Made by a program: the position numbers and the translations under genes. DNA of 64,000 nt. It comes from Kordia antarctica. Its GTDB lineage: Bacteria; Bacteroidota; Bacteroidia; Flavobacteriales; Flavobacteriaceae. Numbering within the stretch: position 1 is the stretch's first letter; each line of letters begins with the position of its first letter. Below are positions 27,017-35,671 of the stretch, piece by piece. The notes below the pieces were generated by a model. The model was given only the letters and a program-made list of their open reading frames with translations, was not told the origin of the DNA and did no database searches. The stretch is taken from positions 372,001-436,000 of the forward strand of contig NZ_CP019288.1 in NCBI RefSeq assembly GCF_009901525.1, read 5' to 3'.

Positions 27017-28183
27017 ATGGAACCAATTTTTAATAATACTGAGGATGCTTTTGCTCTAAAAACCGATTCTCAACTCGAAAGAGCTTATTTTTTATTCAAG
27101 CTCATCGCCAATCAGCCTTTAGTTCGTATAGGAACTGCTGTCACGAATTTTGCTATAAAGGCACATTTGCCCGTAGAAAGTTTGATTAGAGCAACCGTTT
27201 TTGATCATTTTTGTGGAGGAACTACGGAAGAAGAATGTATTCCTGTAGTTGACAACATGTTTGAAAAAGGCGTTTGTAGCGTTCTTGATTATTCTGTAGA
27301 AGGAAAAGAAGAACAAACACAGTTTGATGCAACATTGGAAAAAATCTTGAAAATTTTAAAGTTTGTCAAAGAAAAAGAAGCGATTCCGTTTGCAGTTTTT
27401 AAACCGACAGGATTTGGAAGAATTGATTTGTATGAAAAGGTTGGAAAAGGAGAAACGTTAACCACTGACGAGCAAGCTGAATGGAATAGAGTTTTGAATC
27501 GTTTCGATGTCGTTTGTAAAAAAGCACACGAAATGGACGTTGCTTTGTTAATTGATGGCGAAGAAAGTTGGATGCAAGATGCCGCAGACAACATTGTTGC
27601 TGATATGATGCGAACGTATAACAAAGAGAAGCCAATTGTATATAATACGCTTCAAATGTATCGTTGGGACCGATTGGACTATTTGAAACAACTACATATG
27701 GATGCCAAAGCGCAAGGTTTTCATATTGGAATGAAATTAGTGCGTGGCGCATACATGGAAAAAGAAAATAAGAGAGCAAAGGAGCAAGGATATACTTCTC
27801 CTATATGTGTTTCAAAACTAGCAACAGACGCTAATTTTGATGCTGGCGTTGCATATATGTTAGACAATTTGGATTGTATGGCACTTTTTGCAGGAACACA
27901 CAATGAAGAAAGTTCTTACAAGGTCGCGGAAATTATGGAAGCTAAGCAAATTGCCAATAATGATACGCATGTTTGGTTTGGTCAACTATATGGAATGAGC
28001 GATCATATTAGTTTTAATTTGGCGAAAGCTGGATATAATGTAGCAAAATACTTACCTTTTGGACCTGTTAGAGATGTAATGCCTTACTTGATACGAAGAG
28101 CTGAAGAAAACACTTCTGTCGCAGGACAAACAACAAGAGAATTAAGTTTATTAAAACAAGAACGGAAAAGAAGAAAATTATAA
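27017..28183 (+). CDS. Proline dehydrogenase
   Basis: A 388-residue monofunctional FAD enzyme that oxidises proline to pyrroline-5-carboxylate. Motifs: FKPTGFGR, YNTLQMYRWDRL, GMKLVRGAYMEKE (substrate and FAD-binding Arg), GTHNEESS and FGQLYGMSDHISF near the C-terminus, ending in a basic tail (KQERKRRKL). The P5C dehydrogenase is not adjacent, so the enzyme is the stand-alone type usual in Bacteroidetes. It is 48 bp upstream of an M16 peptidase on the same strand. Confidence 0.95.
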   Translation: MEPIFNNTEDAFALKTDSQLERAYFLFKLIANQPLVRIGTAVTNFAIKAHLPVESLIRATVFDHFCGGTTEEECIPVVDNMFEKGVCSVLDYSVEGKEEQTQFDATLEKILKILKFVKEKEAIPFAVFKPTGFGRIDLYEKVGKGETLTTDEQAEWNRVLNRFDVVCKKAHEMDVALLIDGEESWMQDAADNIVADMMRTYNKEKPIVYNTLQMYRWDRLDYLKQLHMDAKAQGFHIGMKLVRGAYMEKENKRAKEQGYTSPICVSKLATDANFDAGVAYMLDNLDCMALFAGTHNEESSYKVAEIMEAKQIANNDTHVWFGQLYGMSDHISFNLAKAGYNVAKYLPFGPVRDVMPYLIRRAEENTSVAGQTTRELSLLKQERKRRKL

Positions 28184-28231
28184 GTTATAATTGACTTAAA
28201 AATTACCAACCAATAACCTAAACAACCAAGT

Positions 28232-31078
28232 ATGAGAATCAATAAATCTACCATAATGCTTCTTGCATTATTTATTGTTACAACATATTCATGTATACAA
28301 AAAGAAGAAGAAAAATCAGCAGCGGAAGAAACCAACTTTTCTTTGACATATGAAAAGTTCACACTTGATAATGGGCTTGAAGTTGTTTTGCACGAAGATC
28401 ATTCAGATCCAATGGTTGCTGTTGCAACGTTAATGCATGTTGGTTCTAACAGAGAAAAGCCAGGGAAAACAGGTTTTGCACATTTCTTTGAACATATGGC
28501 GTTCAATGATTCTGAAAATGTACCAAGAGGTTCTAATAGAAAAGTGATTCCAGAATGGGGCGGAAGCCGAAATGGCGGAACTTGGTCAGATGGAACTATT
28601 TATTACGAAGTTGTACCAAAAGATGCTTTTGAAAAAATATTGTGGATTGATTCTGATCGATTGGGTTATATGATTAATACCGTTACAATAGAAGCGTTAG
28701 AGCGTGAAAAACAGGTTGTGAAGAATGAAAAACGTCAAAATTATGACAATGTACCTTACGGTTTTACTTCTGAAGTAATTCGTGCAAACTTATATCCAAA
28801 AGATCATCCGTATAATTGGACAGTTATTGGCTCACTTCCAGATTTACAAGCGGCAACCTTAGAAGATGTAAAAGAATTTTACAATACTTACTATGGACCT
28901 AACAATGCAACTTTAGTAATTGCAGGCGATATTGATATTGCTGAAACCAAAAAAGCTGTTGAAAAATGGTTTGGTGAGATTAAGCGAGGAAATGAAATAG
29001 CCGATTTAAAACCAATGCCTGTAACATTAGTAGAAACAAAATCATTGTATTTTGAAGATAATTTTGCGAAACTTCCAGAACTTCGAATGGTATTTCCAAC
29101 AGTTGAGATGTTTCATAAAGATCAATATGCGTTGGATATTTTGGGAAAAATGTTAAGCGGAAGCAAAAAATCACCTTTATATAAAGAGATTATTGCCAAG
29201 AAAATGTTAGCTCCGCGCGTATCTTCATATAATTCTAGTAATGAATTGGCGGGAGAGTTTACATTTCAAGTTCGTGCAAATGCAGGAACCGACTTGAATA
29301 CGGTTAAAATGGCAATTGATGAAGCATTGAAAAATTTTGAAGCAAATTTTGATAAAGCGCAATTAGAGCGTATTAAAACAAAGCAAGAAATGCAGTTGTA
29401 CCAAGGAACAGAATCTGTGGTGGATAAAGCATTTGCGCTGGCTAATGGAAATGTGTATGCGAATGATCCTGCGCATGTAATTAAAGAAGTTGATTTCACA
29501 AATAAAGTAACAAAAGAAGATGTAATTCGTGTGTATACGAAATATATTAAGGATAAAAATTACATTATGACGTCATTTGTTCCGAAAGGGCAAACTGATT
29601 TGGTGATGAATGGTGCTATAAAAGCAGAAGTATATCAAGAAGAAATTGTTCAAGGAAAAGCAAACGAAGAAGTTGGGCAAGGAGCAGAAGCACAGTATGA
29701 AAAAACGGTTACGAAACACGATCGTTCTGAACCTACATTTGGAGAGTTACCATTGTTTAAATCGCCAAAAATATGGAAAGGAAAATTGGCAAATGGAATT
29801 CATGTGTATGGAATAGAAAATAATGAAGTTCCGTTGGTTTCTTTTGCGATTACGATTGATGGCGGACATTATTTAGAACCAAAAAATAAAGCAGGATTGG
29901 CGAATCTTTTAGGAGATTTATTGATGGAAGGAACAGCGTTTAAAACATCTTCAGAATTAGAAGAAGCTATTGAAATGCTTGGTGCGAATATACGTATTAT
30001 CAGTAGAGATGAAAGTATGATTGTTTCTGGAAGTTGTTTGGCTAAGAATTTTGATAAAACCATCAAATTAGTAGAAGAAATAGTATTGCATCCACGTTGG
30101 GATATCGTTGAATACGAGCGACTTAAAAGTTCGTTATTGACCAATTTAAAAGGAAGAGAAGCAAATCCGAGAACTATAGCGTATCAATCATTTCGAAAAT
30201 TAATTTATGGAGATGACCATATTTTAGGAATTCCTTCGATTGGAACTGCGGAAACTGTAAAAGATATTTCTTTAGATGATTTAAAACAGTTTTACACTAA
30301 AAATATTTCTGCAAGTGTTGCGAATATTCATGTAGCTGGAGCAACTTTGGAGTCGAATGTTTTAGCATCGTTGAAAAGTTTAGGAAACAATTGGAAATCT
30401 AACGAAGTAAAAGTTCCATTTTATGAATTACCTAAGCAAGATAAAGCAGGAAAATTATTTTTTATAGATTTCCCTGGAGCAAAACAATCTGTAATTTATG
30501 CTGGAAAATTAGCGTTATCAGAAGCGGATTCGATGTATAACAATTTGGAATATACCAATCAAATTCTCGGTGGCGGTTCAAGCGGACGTTTGTTTCAAAC
30601 TTTACGTATAGAAAAAGGATATACATATGGAGCATATTCGTATTTACAAAGCTTAGAGGAAAAAGCACCTTTTCTAGTTCAAACAAGTGTTAGAGCCAAT
30701 GCTACATTGCCTTCATTGAAAATTATTGAAGGTTTGGTAGGTGATTATGCGAAAGATTTTAACGAAAATGAAGTTGTTGTTACAAAGAATAAAATTTTAA
30801 AAAGTAGTGCAAAAGATTACGAACAATTACAAGATAAAATAGGAATACTAATGCTGATTAGCAAGTATAAAAAACCTTTTGATTATTTAGAAAAAGAACA
30901 GAAAGAACTTGTGGATATGAGTTTGGATGATTTTCAAGATATTATTAAAACGCATTTGCAAGAACCAGAAATGTTCTATTTGATTGTTGGAGATAAAGAA
31001 ACGCAATTAGACGAAATAAATAAGTTTGGAAAAGGCGAAGCTATCGAACTTGATATTTATGGAAATCTAAGAAAGTAA
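28232..31078 (+). CDS. M16-family zinc metallopeptidase, lipoprotein
   Basis: A 948-residue protein. SPII signal with lipobox TTYSC (Cys21). The zinc motif HFFEH (residues 84-88) of inverzincin peptidases lies in the first M16 domain; a second M16-like half (about 515-930) lacks it, the usual active/inactive pairing of pitrilysin-type enzymes. It should sit in the periplasm or outer membrane and degrade peptides. A paralogue is at 45210. It may be co-transcribed with proline dehydrogenase. Confidence 0.9.
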   Translation: MRINKSTIMLLALFIVTTYSCIQKEEEKSAAEETNFSLTYEKFTLDNGLEVVLHEDHSDPMVAVATLMHVGSNREKPGKTGFAHFFEHMAFNDSENVPRGSNRKVIPEWGGSRNGGTWSDGTIYYEVVPKDAFEKILWIDSDRLGYMINTVTIEALEREKQVVKNEKRQNYDNVPYGFTSEVIRANLYPKDHPYNWTVIGSLPDLQAATLEDVKEFYNTYYGPNNATLVIAGDIDIAETKKAVEKWFGEIKRGNEIADLKPMPVTLVETKSLYFEDNFAKLPELRMVFPTVEMFHKDQYALDILGKMLSGSKKSPLYKEIIAKKMLAPRVSSYNSSNELAGEFTFQVRANAGTDLNTVKMAIDEALKNFEANFDKAQLERIKTKQEMQLYQGTESVVDKAFALANGNVYANDPAHVIKEVDFTNKVTKEDVIRVYTKYIKDKNYIMTSFVPKGQTDLVMNGAIKAEVYQEEIVQGKANEEVGQGAEAQYEKTVTKHDRSEPTFGELPLFKSPKIWKGKLANGIHVYGIENNEVPLVSFAITIDGGHYLEPKNKAGLANLLGDLLMEGTAFKTSSELEEAIEMLGANIRIISRDESMIVSGSCLAKNFDKTIKLVEEIVLHPRWDIVEYERLKSSLLTNLKGREANPRTIAYQSFRKLIYGDDHILGIPSIGTAETVKDISLDDLKQFYTKNISASVANIHVAGATLESNVLASLKSLGNNWKSNEVKVPFYELPKQDKAGKLFFIDFPGAKQSVIYAGKLALSEADSMYNNLEYTNQILGGGSSGRLFQTLRIEKGYTYGAYSYLQSLEEKAPFLVQTSVRANATLPSLKIIEGLVGDYAKDFNENEVVVTKNKILKSSAKDYEQLQDKIGILMLISKYKKPFDYLEKEQKELVDMSLDDFQDIIKTHLQEPEMFYLIVGDKETQLDEINKFGKGEAIELDIYGNLRK

Positions 31079-31085
31079 CTTCTTT

Positions 31086-31469
31086 TTATTCCATCATTTT
31101 AATGGTCTGAATTCGTGTAGAACTATCGCAATTGTGAACTGTAAGCTCAATTTCTTTGTTGCGAAGAATTCCTTCAATAATATATAATTTACAAGAATCT
31201 ACTTCTGTGTTACTTCTAGAGAAATCGACATCTCCATATTTTAGAATGTTCGAAATTTCAGCCGTATCAATTTCTTTGTTGTTAATTAACTGAAGAATTT
31301 CAGGAGAAAAATGACGTTCTTTCACGCGAATGTTTTTTAATGTACGCGCATTTGGAAGGTAATTAAATTCACACTTCACGCCGCGTCCACGAATTAGAAA
31401 GGCAAAAATTACCAAACCAATTGCAACACCACCCAAATAAAATCCTGTACGTCTTAAAAGACTGCTCAT
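31086..31469 (-). CDS. DUF4258-like membrane-anchored protein
   Basis: A 127-residue protein with one N-terminal membrane segment (about 10-26) followed by a mixed alpha/beta domain containing VKERHFSPEILQLINNKEID and YIIEGILRNKEIELTVHNCD, which resembles DUF4258. The function is unknown. It lies three bases after the alanine dehydrogenase stop codon and is co-transcribed with it; this pairing appears to be conserved in flavobacteria. It converges with the M16 peptidase gene, leaving 7 bp between them. Confidence 0.7.
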   Translation of the reverse strand: MSSLLRRTGFYLGGVAIGLVIFAFLIRGRGVKCEFNYLPNARTLKNIRVKERHFSPEILQLINNKEIDTAEISNILKYGDVDFSRSNTEVDSCKLYIIEGILRNKEIELTVHNCDSSTRIQTIKMME

Positions 31470-31472
31470 GCA

Positions 31473-32672
31473 CTAAAAAATTAGTAAATTAATATCTCTA
31501 TAGGGTAAATCGAACCAATCTGCTACTGATTTATTGGTCAAAACTCCGTGGTAAAAATACAACCCATTTTTTAATCCTTTGTCAAAACGCAACGAATTTT
31601 CTAATCCGCCATCATCTGCGATTTTCAATAAATACGGAGTAAATATATTACTAATTGATACTGAAGCAGTTCTGGAATATCTTGCAGGGATATTTGGTAC
31701 ACAATAATGAATAACGCCGTGTTTTACAAACGTAGGTTTATCGTGAGAAGTTACTTCGCTTGTTTCAATACATCCGCCCATATCAATACTGACGTCAATA
31801 ATTACAGCACCTTTTTTCATATGACTAACCATAGCTTCTGTAATCAGAATTGGAGATCTGTTTTTTCCGCGAACAGCGCCAATTAAAACATCACAACGTT
31901 TCAATGCTTTTAATAAATTTTTTGGTTGAATTGTAGAAGTATATATTGGTCTTCCTAAGTTGGTTTGAATACAACGTAATTTTGTGATAGAATTATCAAA
32001 AACTTTAATGTTAGCACCAAGTCCTAGCGCAGAACGAGAAGCAAACTCTCCAACTGTTCCAGCGCCAAGAATTACAACTTCAGCAGGCGGAACTCCGCTG
32101 ATGTTTCCTAGCATTAATCCGTTACCATTATTGACATTTGCCATTAATTCGGAAGCAATTAAAACGGAAGCGGTTCCTGCAATTTCACTCAATGAACGTA
32201 CCGCAGGATAGGTTCCATCTTCATCTCGAATGTATTCAAAAGCAAGTGCAGTAACACGTTTGCTTGCTAATATTTCAAAATATTTTTTTGAGCGTGTTTT
32301 TATTTGTAAAGCTGAAATTAGAATTGTTTGCGGATTCAATAATTGCAATTCCTCTAATGTTGGTGGTTCCACTTTTAGAATAATCGGGCAGGAGAATACT
32401 TTTTGTGTATCATTTGTAATTTCTGCGCCAGCTTCTGTATAGTCTTTATTTGAAAAATTGGCTTCTTTTCCTGCGTGGCTTTCAATCATAACACGATGTC
32501 CGTGTGCAACTAAAGCACCAACTGCATCAGGTGTTAAGCAAACTCGTTTCTCTTGATACGAGGTTTCTTTAGGAATACCAATGAATAATTCTTGTTTATG
32601 CTTGAGAATTTCAAGAGTTTCTTCTTGTGGAAGTAATTGTTGTTTGGTAAAAGGAGATAAAAATTCTGCCAT
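31473..32672 (-). CDS. ald: Alanine dehydrogenase
   Basis: A 399-residue NAD-dependent enzyme interconverting alanine and pyruvate plus ammonia. Signatures: IGIPKETSYQEKRVCLTP at the N-terminus, KVEPPT (catalytic Lys region), the Rossmann loop VVILGAGTVGEFASRSALG, and IHYCVPNIPARYSRTAS near the C-terminus. The length is close to the family norm, with an N-terminal extension of about 25 residues. It follows the triplicated membrane module on the same strand, and DUF4258 follows three bases downstream. Confidence 0.92.
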   Translation of the reverse strand: MAEFLSPFTKQQLLPQEETLEILKHKQELFIGIPKETSYQEKRVCLTPDAVGALVAHGHRVMIESHAGKEANFSNKDYTEAGAEITNDTQKVFSCPIILKVEPPTLEELQLLNPQTILISALQIKTRSKKYFEILASKRVTALAFEYIRDEDGTYPAVRSLSEIAGTASVLIASELMANVNNGNGLMLGNISGVPPAEVVILGAGTVGEFASRSALGLGANIKVFDNSITKLRCIQTNLGRPIYTSTIQPKNLLKALKRCDVLIGAVRGKNRSPILITEAMVSHMKKGAVIIDVSIDMGGCIETSEVTSHDKPTFVKHGVIHYCVPNIPARYSRTASVSISNIFTPYLLKIADDGGLENSLRFDKGLKNGLYFYHGVLTNKSVADWFDLPYRDINLLIF

Positions 32673-32729
32673 GAAGCATTATAGTTGGTTAAAACATGAA
32701 GTTACAAATAAAAATGAAGTAAAAAAACA

Positions 32730-33254
32730 CTATTTGTTGGCTTCCAGCATTTCTTGTTCTTTTCGTTCGTATTCTGCAAGTTCTGCATCTATTTTTTTCA
32801 AATCTATACCATAAACATACTTATCAAATAACTTTAATCTAATTAAATAGACTATGGGCATTATGATCATCATTATTGGAATTAACCAATAAATTTCAAC
32901 TTCATCAACAGGATTATTTTCATCATGTATAATACTAAATATTTGAAATGCATACATTGCTATTGGAATTAGAATCACATGATACCACCAATCGCGACAA
33001 GTAAAAAACCAAAGTATTAATAATACGAGTGGAACTACTTTGCCTGTTAATAGCCAAGCAATATTATATAAACTTGAGCTACTTTTAAATGTAAACAAGA
33101 AAGTTTCCCAGCTTTTTTCATCTGGGAAACTCTCGTATAAATAGAATATATAGGGTGTTGTTGCTATGATTATAGCAACAATGCTACCCGTTACGAGGGA
33201 CTTGGATTTTCTTCCTGTCGATATTTTGTTCTGTTTCGTATGGGTTGTCTTCAT
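32730..33254 (-). CDS. 4-TM membrane protein of tandem module, copy 1
   Basis: A 174-residue protein from the ATG at 33254, which lies inside the upstream lipoprotein gene in a different frame. Four membrane segments: SIVAIIIATTPYIFYLY, then around residues 61-83, 90-108 and 120-140. A conserved FxTCxxWWYHxILxPI motif follows segment two, and a charged coiled-coil C-terminus follows GIDLKKIDAELAEYERKEQ. Two close paralogues lie at 33518 and 34325. No known family or catalytic residues; unrecognised. Confidence 0.75.
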   Translation of the reverse strand: MKTTHTKQNKISTGRKSKSLVTGSIVAIIIATTPYIFYLYESFPDEKSWETFLFTFKSSSSLYNIAWLLTGKVVPLVLLILWFFTCRDWWYHVILIPIAMYAFQIFSIIHDENNPVDEVEIYWLIPIMMIIMPIVYLIRLKLFDKYVYGIDLKKIDAELAEYERKEQEMLEANK

Positions 33255-33336
33255 CAGCAATACTGTCTGGGTTACAAGATACAAATAATATTGTTGATAC
33301 AGCGGCTAAAATATAAAGGTAGAATTTAGTTTTCAT
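33184..33336 (-). CDS. Small lipoprotein of tandem module, copy 1
   Basis: A 50-residue protein. SPII signal with lipobox FVSC (Cys21), then NPDSIADEDNPYETEQ, which is nearly identical in all three copies, and a basic, Pro-containing C-terminus ending KIQVPRNG. Its last 71 coding bases overlap the 4-TM gene in the +1 frame. It is preceded by a conserved box at 33416. The function is unknown, but the constant pairing with the 4-TM gene suggests one membrane complex. Confidence 0.75.
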   Translation of the reverse strand: MKTKFYLYILAAVSTILFVSCNPDSIADEDNPYETEQNIDRKKIQVPRNG

Positions 33337-33415
33337 AATTAATTTAGTTATTTAGTTTAACGATGTGTCAAACTTATTCAATAACCAACTAATTATCAGA
33401 AATATAGCAATATAA

Positions 33416-33433
33416 ATTTTCTACGTACTTTTG
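33416..33433 (-). promoter_or_regulatory. Conserved upstream box, module copy 1
   Basis: On the minus strand reads AAAAGTACGTAGAAAAT with a central TACGTA palindrome. Nine bases later TATATTTC resembles a -7 box. The box and spacing recur at 34241 and 35037. Confidence 0.6.
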
Positions 33434-33517
33434 TTAGATTTGGGTTCATCCAACAAAAGTCGTAGAAATTGGTATTTTATATCTTTTTAACGTAAGTATT
33501 TTCGCGAATATACGTAA

Positions 33518-34075
33518 TTATTTAATTTCTATTTTATTTTCAGCTTCTTTTTCTTTACGCTCATATTCTTCTAGTTCAGCGTCTATTTTTTGTAGGTCAA
33601 TACCTAAAACATATTTATCATAAAGTCTCAATCGCATCAAGTATACAATAGGGGCTATTACCATAAGTACTATGATAACCCAAAGACTTTCATTTTCATC
33701 TATTATATTTGAGCCTTTACTCAATGCTGCAAAAAGTTGGAAACCAAATAGTGTAATAGGTACTAATATTATATGGTACCACCAATGTTTGCAGGTAATA
33801 AACCAAAAAATCAATAAATACAAAGGTATTAATTTGCTGACATACAGCCAAATAGCTATGTTAACACTTGAAAATCCATTTTTAGTAAAAGTGTATACAC
33901 CTATGTCCCATGTTTCTCCCTCGGGAGCAGCTAAATATGAATATGCTACAAATGGGGATATGGCAACAAAAAAGACTATAATACTATCAATGAATATTCT
34001 TTTTTTAGACCATGTCTCCTGGTTTGATTTTAATTTTTTCGAGTCCTTGTTCTGTTTCGTATGGGTTGTCTTCAT
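33518..34075 (-). CDS. 4-TM membrane protein of tandem module, copy 2
   Basis: A 185-residue protein from the ATG at 34075, which lies inside the lipoprotein gene. It has the same four membrane segments and FxTCxxWWYHxILxPI motif (here FITCKHWWYHIILVPI) as copies 1 and 3, the same GIDLQKIDAELEEYERKE C-terminal helix, and an acidic end. Sequence similarity is highest at the WWYH segment and the C-terminal helix and lowest in the loop between segments one and two, which looks like divergence after tandem duplication. The function is unknown. Confidence 0.75.
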   Translation of the reverse strand: MKTTHTKQNKDSKKLKSNQETWSKKRIFIDSIIVFFVAISPFVAYSYLAAPEGETWDIGVYTFTKNGFSSVNIAIWLYVSKLIPLYLLIFWFITCKHWWYHIILVPITLFGFQLFAALSKGSNIIDENESLWVIIVLMVIAPIVYLMRLRLYDKYVLGIDLQKIDAELEEYERKEKEAENKIEIK

Positions 34076-34157
34076 CAGCAATGCTATCTGGATTACAAGA
34101 TACAAATAAAATTGTTGATACGGCTGCTAATAGGTAAAGGTAGAATTTAGTTTTCAT
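34005..34157 (-). CDS. Small lipoprotein of tandem module, copy 2
   Basis: A 50-residue protein almost identical to copy 1 through the signal, the lipobox FVSC and CNPDSIADEDNPYETEQ; the C-terminus differs (KIKIKPGDMV). It overlaps the copy 2 membrane gene by 71 bases in another frame. The near identity of the first 37 residues with a divergent tail suggests recent duplication or conversion of the lipoprotein part. Confidence 0.75.
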   Translation of the reverse strand: MKTKFYLYLLAAVSTILFVSCNPDSIADEDNPYETEQGLEKIKIKPGDMV

Positions 34158-34240
34158 CTGAGTAATTTTAGATTATTTAGTTTAACGATGGGTCAAACTT
34201 ATTGAATAACCAAAAATTACCTTTAAAAAAAGCATAATAT

Positions 34241-34258
34241 ATTTTCTACGTACTTTTG
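34241..34258 (-). promoter_or_regulatory. Conserved upstream box, module copy 2
   Basis: Same AAAAGTACGTAGAAAAT box on the minus strand. The -7 position, nine bases later, is T-rich and poor in this copy. Confidence 0.55.
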
Positions 34259-34324
34259 TTAGTTTTATCCAAAATTAACCAAATACATAGAAAATAGTAT
34301 ATTTTATTTATTTCAATGAACTTT

Positions 34325-34885
34325 TTATTCTAATGATTTATCTTTTTGCTCTTCTTCTTTACGTCTATATTCTTCAAGTTCGGCTTCAATTTTCTTTAAA
34401 TCAATTCCGTTTACTAATTTATCAAATAATTTAGCTCTTATTAAGTAAACTATTGGAATGATTATCATCATGATAGGTATTACATAATAAATTTCAATCT
34501 CATCAATATATGTGTCTCTTTGAAACGACGCATAAAATTGAAATGAAAACATTGCTATAGGAATTAATATAATATGATACCACCAATTTTTACAGGTTAA
34601 AAACCAAATTATAACTAATATCAGCGGAATTATTTTACTAGCATAAACCCAAGCAGCTGCTCTAACATCTTCATAATAATTACTAGTGATAGTAAAGTAA
34701 TCATTTTTCCAAACTTCTGTACTTGGAAAACTTTCATATAATTGAAACAAATAAGGAGTAATAGCAATAAGTATTACAACCAAACTATCCCTTAATATTG
34801 CCTTATTAATGAGTTTGCGGCGGTGGCTTAAGTTTACTTCTTTCGATTCCTTCTTCGGTTTGGTATGGGTTGTCTTCGTCTGCAA
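34325..34885 (-). CDS. 4-TM membrane protein of tandem module, copy 3
   Basis: A 186-residue protein if the TTG at 34885 is used. The ATG that begins copies 1 and 2 is ACG here, and no ATG or GTG precedes the first membrane segment (LRDSLVVILIAITPYLFQLY). Otherwise it is a full paralogue: TCKNWWYHIILIPI, four membrane segments, GIDLKKIEAELEEYRRKEEE tail. The product is therefore made either from a TTG start or through a frameshift from the overlapping lipoprotein frame. Confidence 0.65.
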   Translation of the reverse strand: MQTKTTHTKPKKESKEVNLSHRRKLINKAILRDSLVVILIAITPYLFQLYESFPSTEVWKNDYFTITSNYYEDVRAAAWVYASKIIPLILVIIWFLTCKNWWYHIILIPIAMFSFQFYASFQRDTYIDEIEIYYVIPIMMIIIPIVYLIRAKLFDKLVNGIDLKKIEAELEEYRRKEEEQKDKSLE

Positions 34886-34961
34886 TGCTATCTGGGTTAC
34901 AAGACACAAATGTTACTGATGCAAATACGACTGCTGCAAAAATATAATTTCTTAATTTCAT
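34806..34961 (-). CDS. Small lipoprotein of tandem module, copy 3
   Basis: A 51-residue protein. Signal and lipobox FVSC differ in wording from copies 1 and 2 (MKLRNYIFAAVVF), but SCNPDSIADEDNPY is preserved, followed by QTEEGIERSKLKPPPQTH. It is the first gene of the triplicate on the minus strand and the most diverged, so it is probably the oldest or the parental copy. Confidence 0.75.
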   Translation of the reverse strand: MKLRNYIFAAVVFASVTFVSCNPDSIADEDNPYQTEEGIERSKLKPPPQTH

Positions 34962-35036
34962 TTTGTTAGGTTTTAGTTTTACGATGAAGCAAACTTATAT
35001 ATTAACCAAATGATTTTCAGAAAAGTATCATATTCT

Positions 35037-35054
35037 ATTTTCTACGTACTTTTA
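35037..35054 (-). promoter_or_regulatory. Conserved upstream box, module copy 3
   Basis: AAAAGTACGTAGAAAAT on the minus strand, nine bases before TACTTTTC, which resembles the -7 consensus. Confidence 0.6.
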
Positions 35055-35173
35055 TCAATTTTTTACTTTTTTTGTATCTATAAGAATTTTCTTAAATATA
35101 CTATAAAAGTCATTTATTTGTCAGTCTTTTAGGTTTATTTTACGGTTAAAGTTCTTAGTTTTCGGTAAAGTGT

Positions 35174-35581
35174 TCAATTTTTTAGATGAATAGAACGCAT
35201 TTGTTCATTAATCTTATTAATTTTCACTTCTGTAATTTCTTCAGGCAATAAATTTTCAATGCGTTCAGGCCATTCTATGAAGCACCAAGCATCACTATAC
35301 AAATACTCTTCAATGCCAATATCATAGGCTTCAATTTCGTCTTCTATTCGGTAACAATCAAAATGATAGATTATTTCTTTGTCAGTTCTATATTCGTTTA
35401 CAATTGAAAATGTCGGACTGTTTGTCAACTCGTTTACACCTAATTGTTTTGCCAATACTTTGATCAAGGTCGTTTTGCCAACACCCATTTCACCATGAAA
35501 AGTAATAATTTTATGTTGAGATTCCTCAAGAATAGCCGCAGCTATTGTTTCTATTTCAGAAAGATTATATTCTATTTGCAC
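35174..35581 (-). CDS. tsaE: tRNA threonylcarbamoyladenosine biosynthesis ATPase TsaE
   Basis: A 135-residue protein. Walker A GEMGVGKTT near residue 31, then NSPTFSIVNEY and YHFDCYRI, the family signatures of TsaE (YjeE). It works with TsaB, TsaC and TsaD in making t6A37 on ANN-decoding tRNAs and is essential in many bacteria. It is 90 bp downstream of porX on the same strand, a pairing that is common in Bacteroidetes. Confidence 0.93.
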   Translation of the reverse strand: MQIEYNLSEIETIAAAILEESQHKIITFHGEMGVGKTTLIKVLAKQLGVNELTNSPTFSIVNEYRTDKEIIYHFDCYRIEDEIEAYDIGIEEYLYSDAWCFIEWPERIENLLPEEITEVKINKINEQMRSIHLKN

Positions 35582-35671
35582 TAATATTCAAAATTTTGAG
35601 ACTTCGCGCCAAATTTACTAAATTTTCTCCAATAGTGCATAAAATCACTTGCTGCACTTGTTTTTAACATC

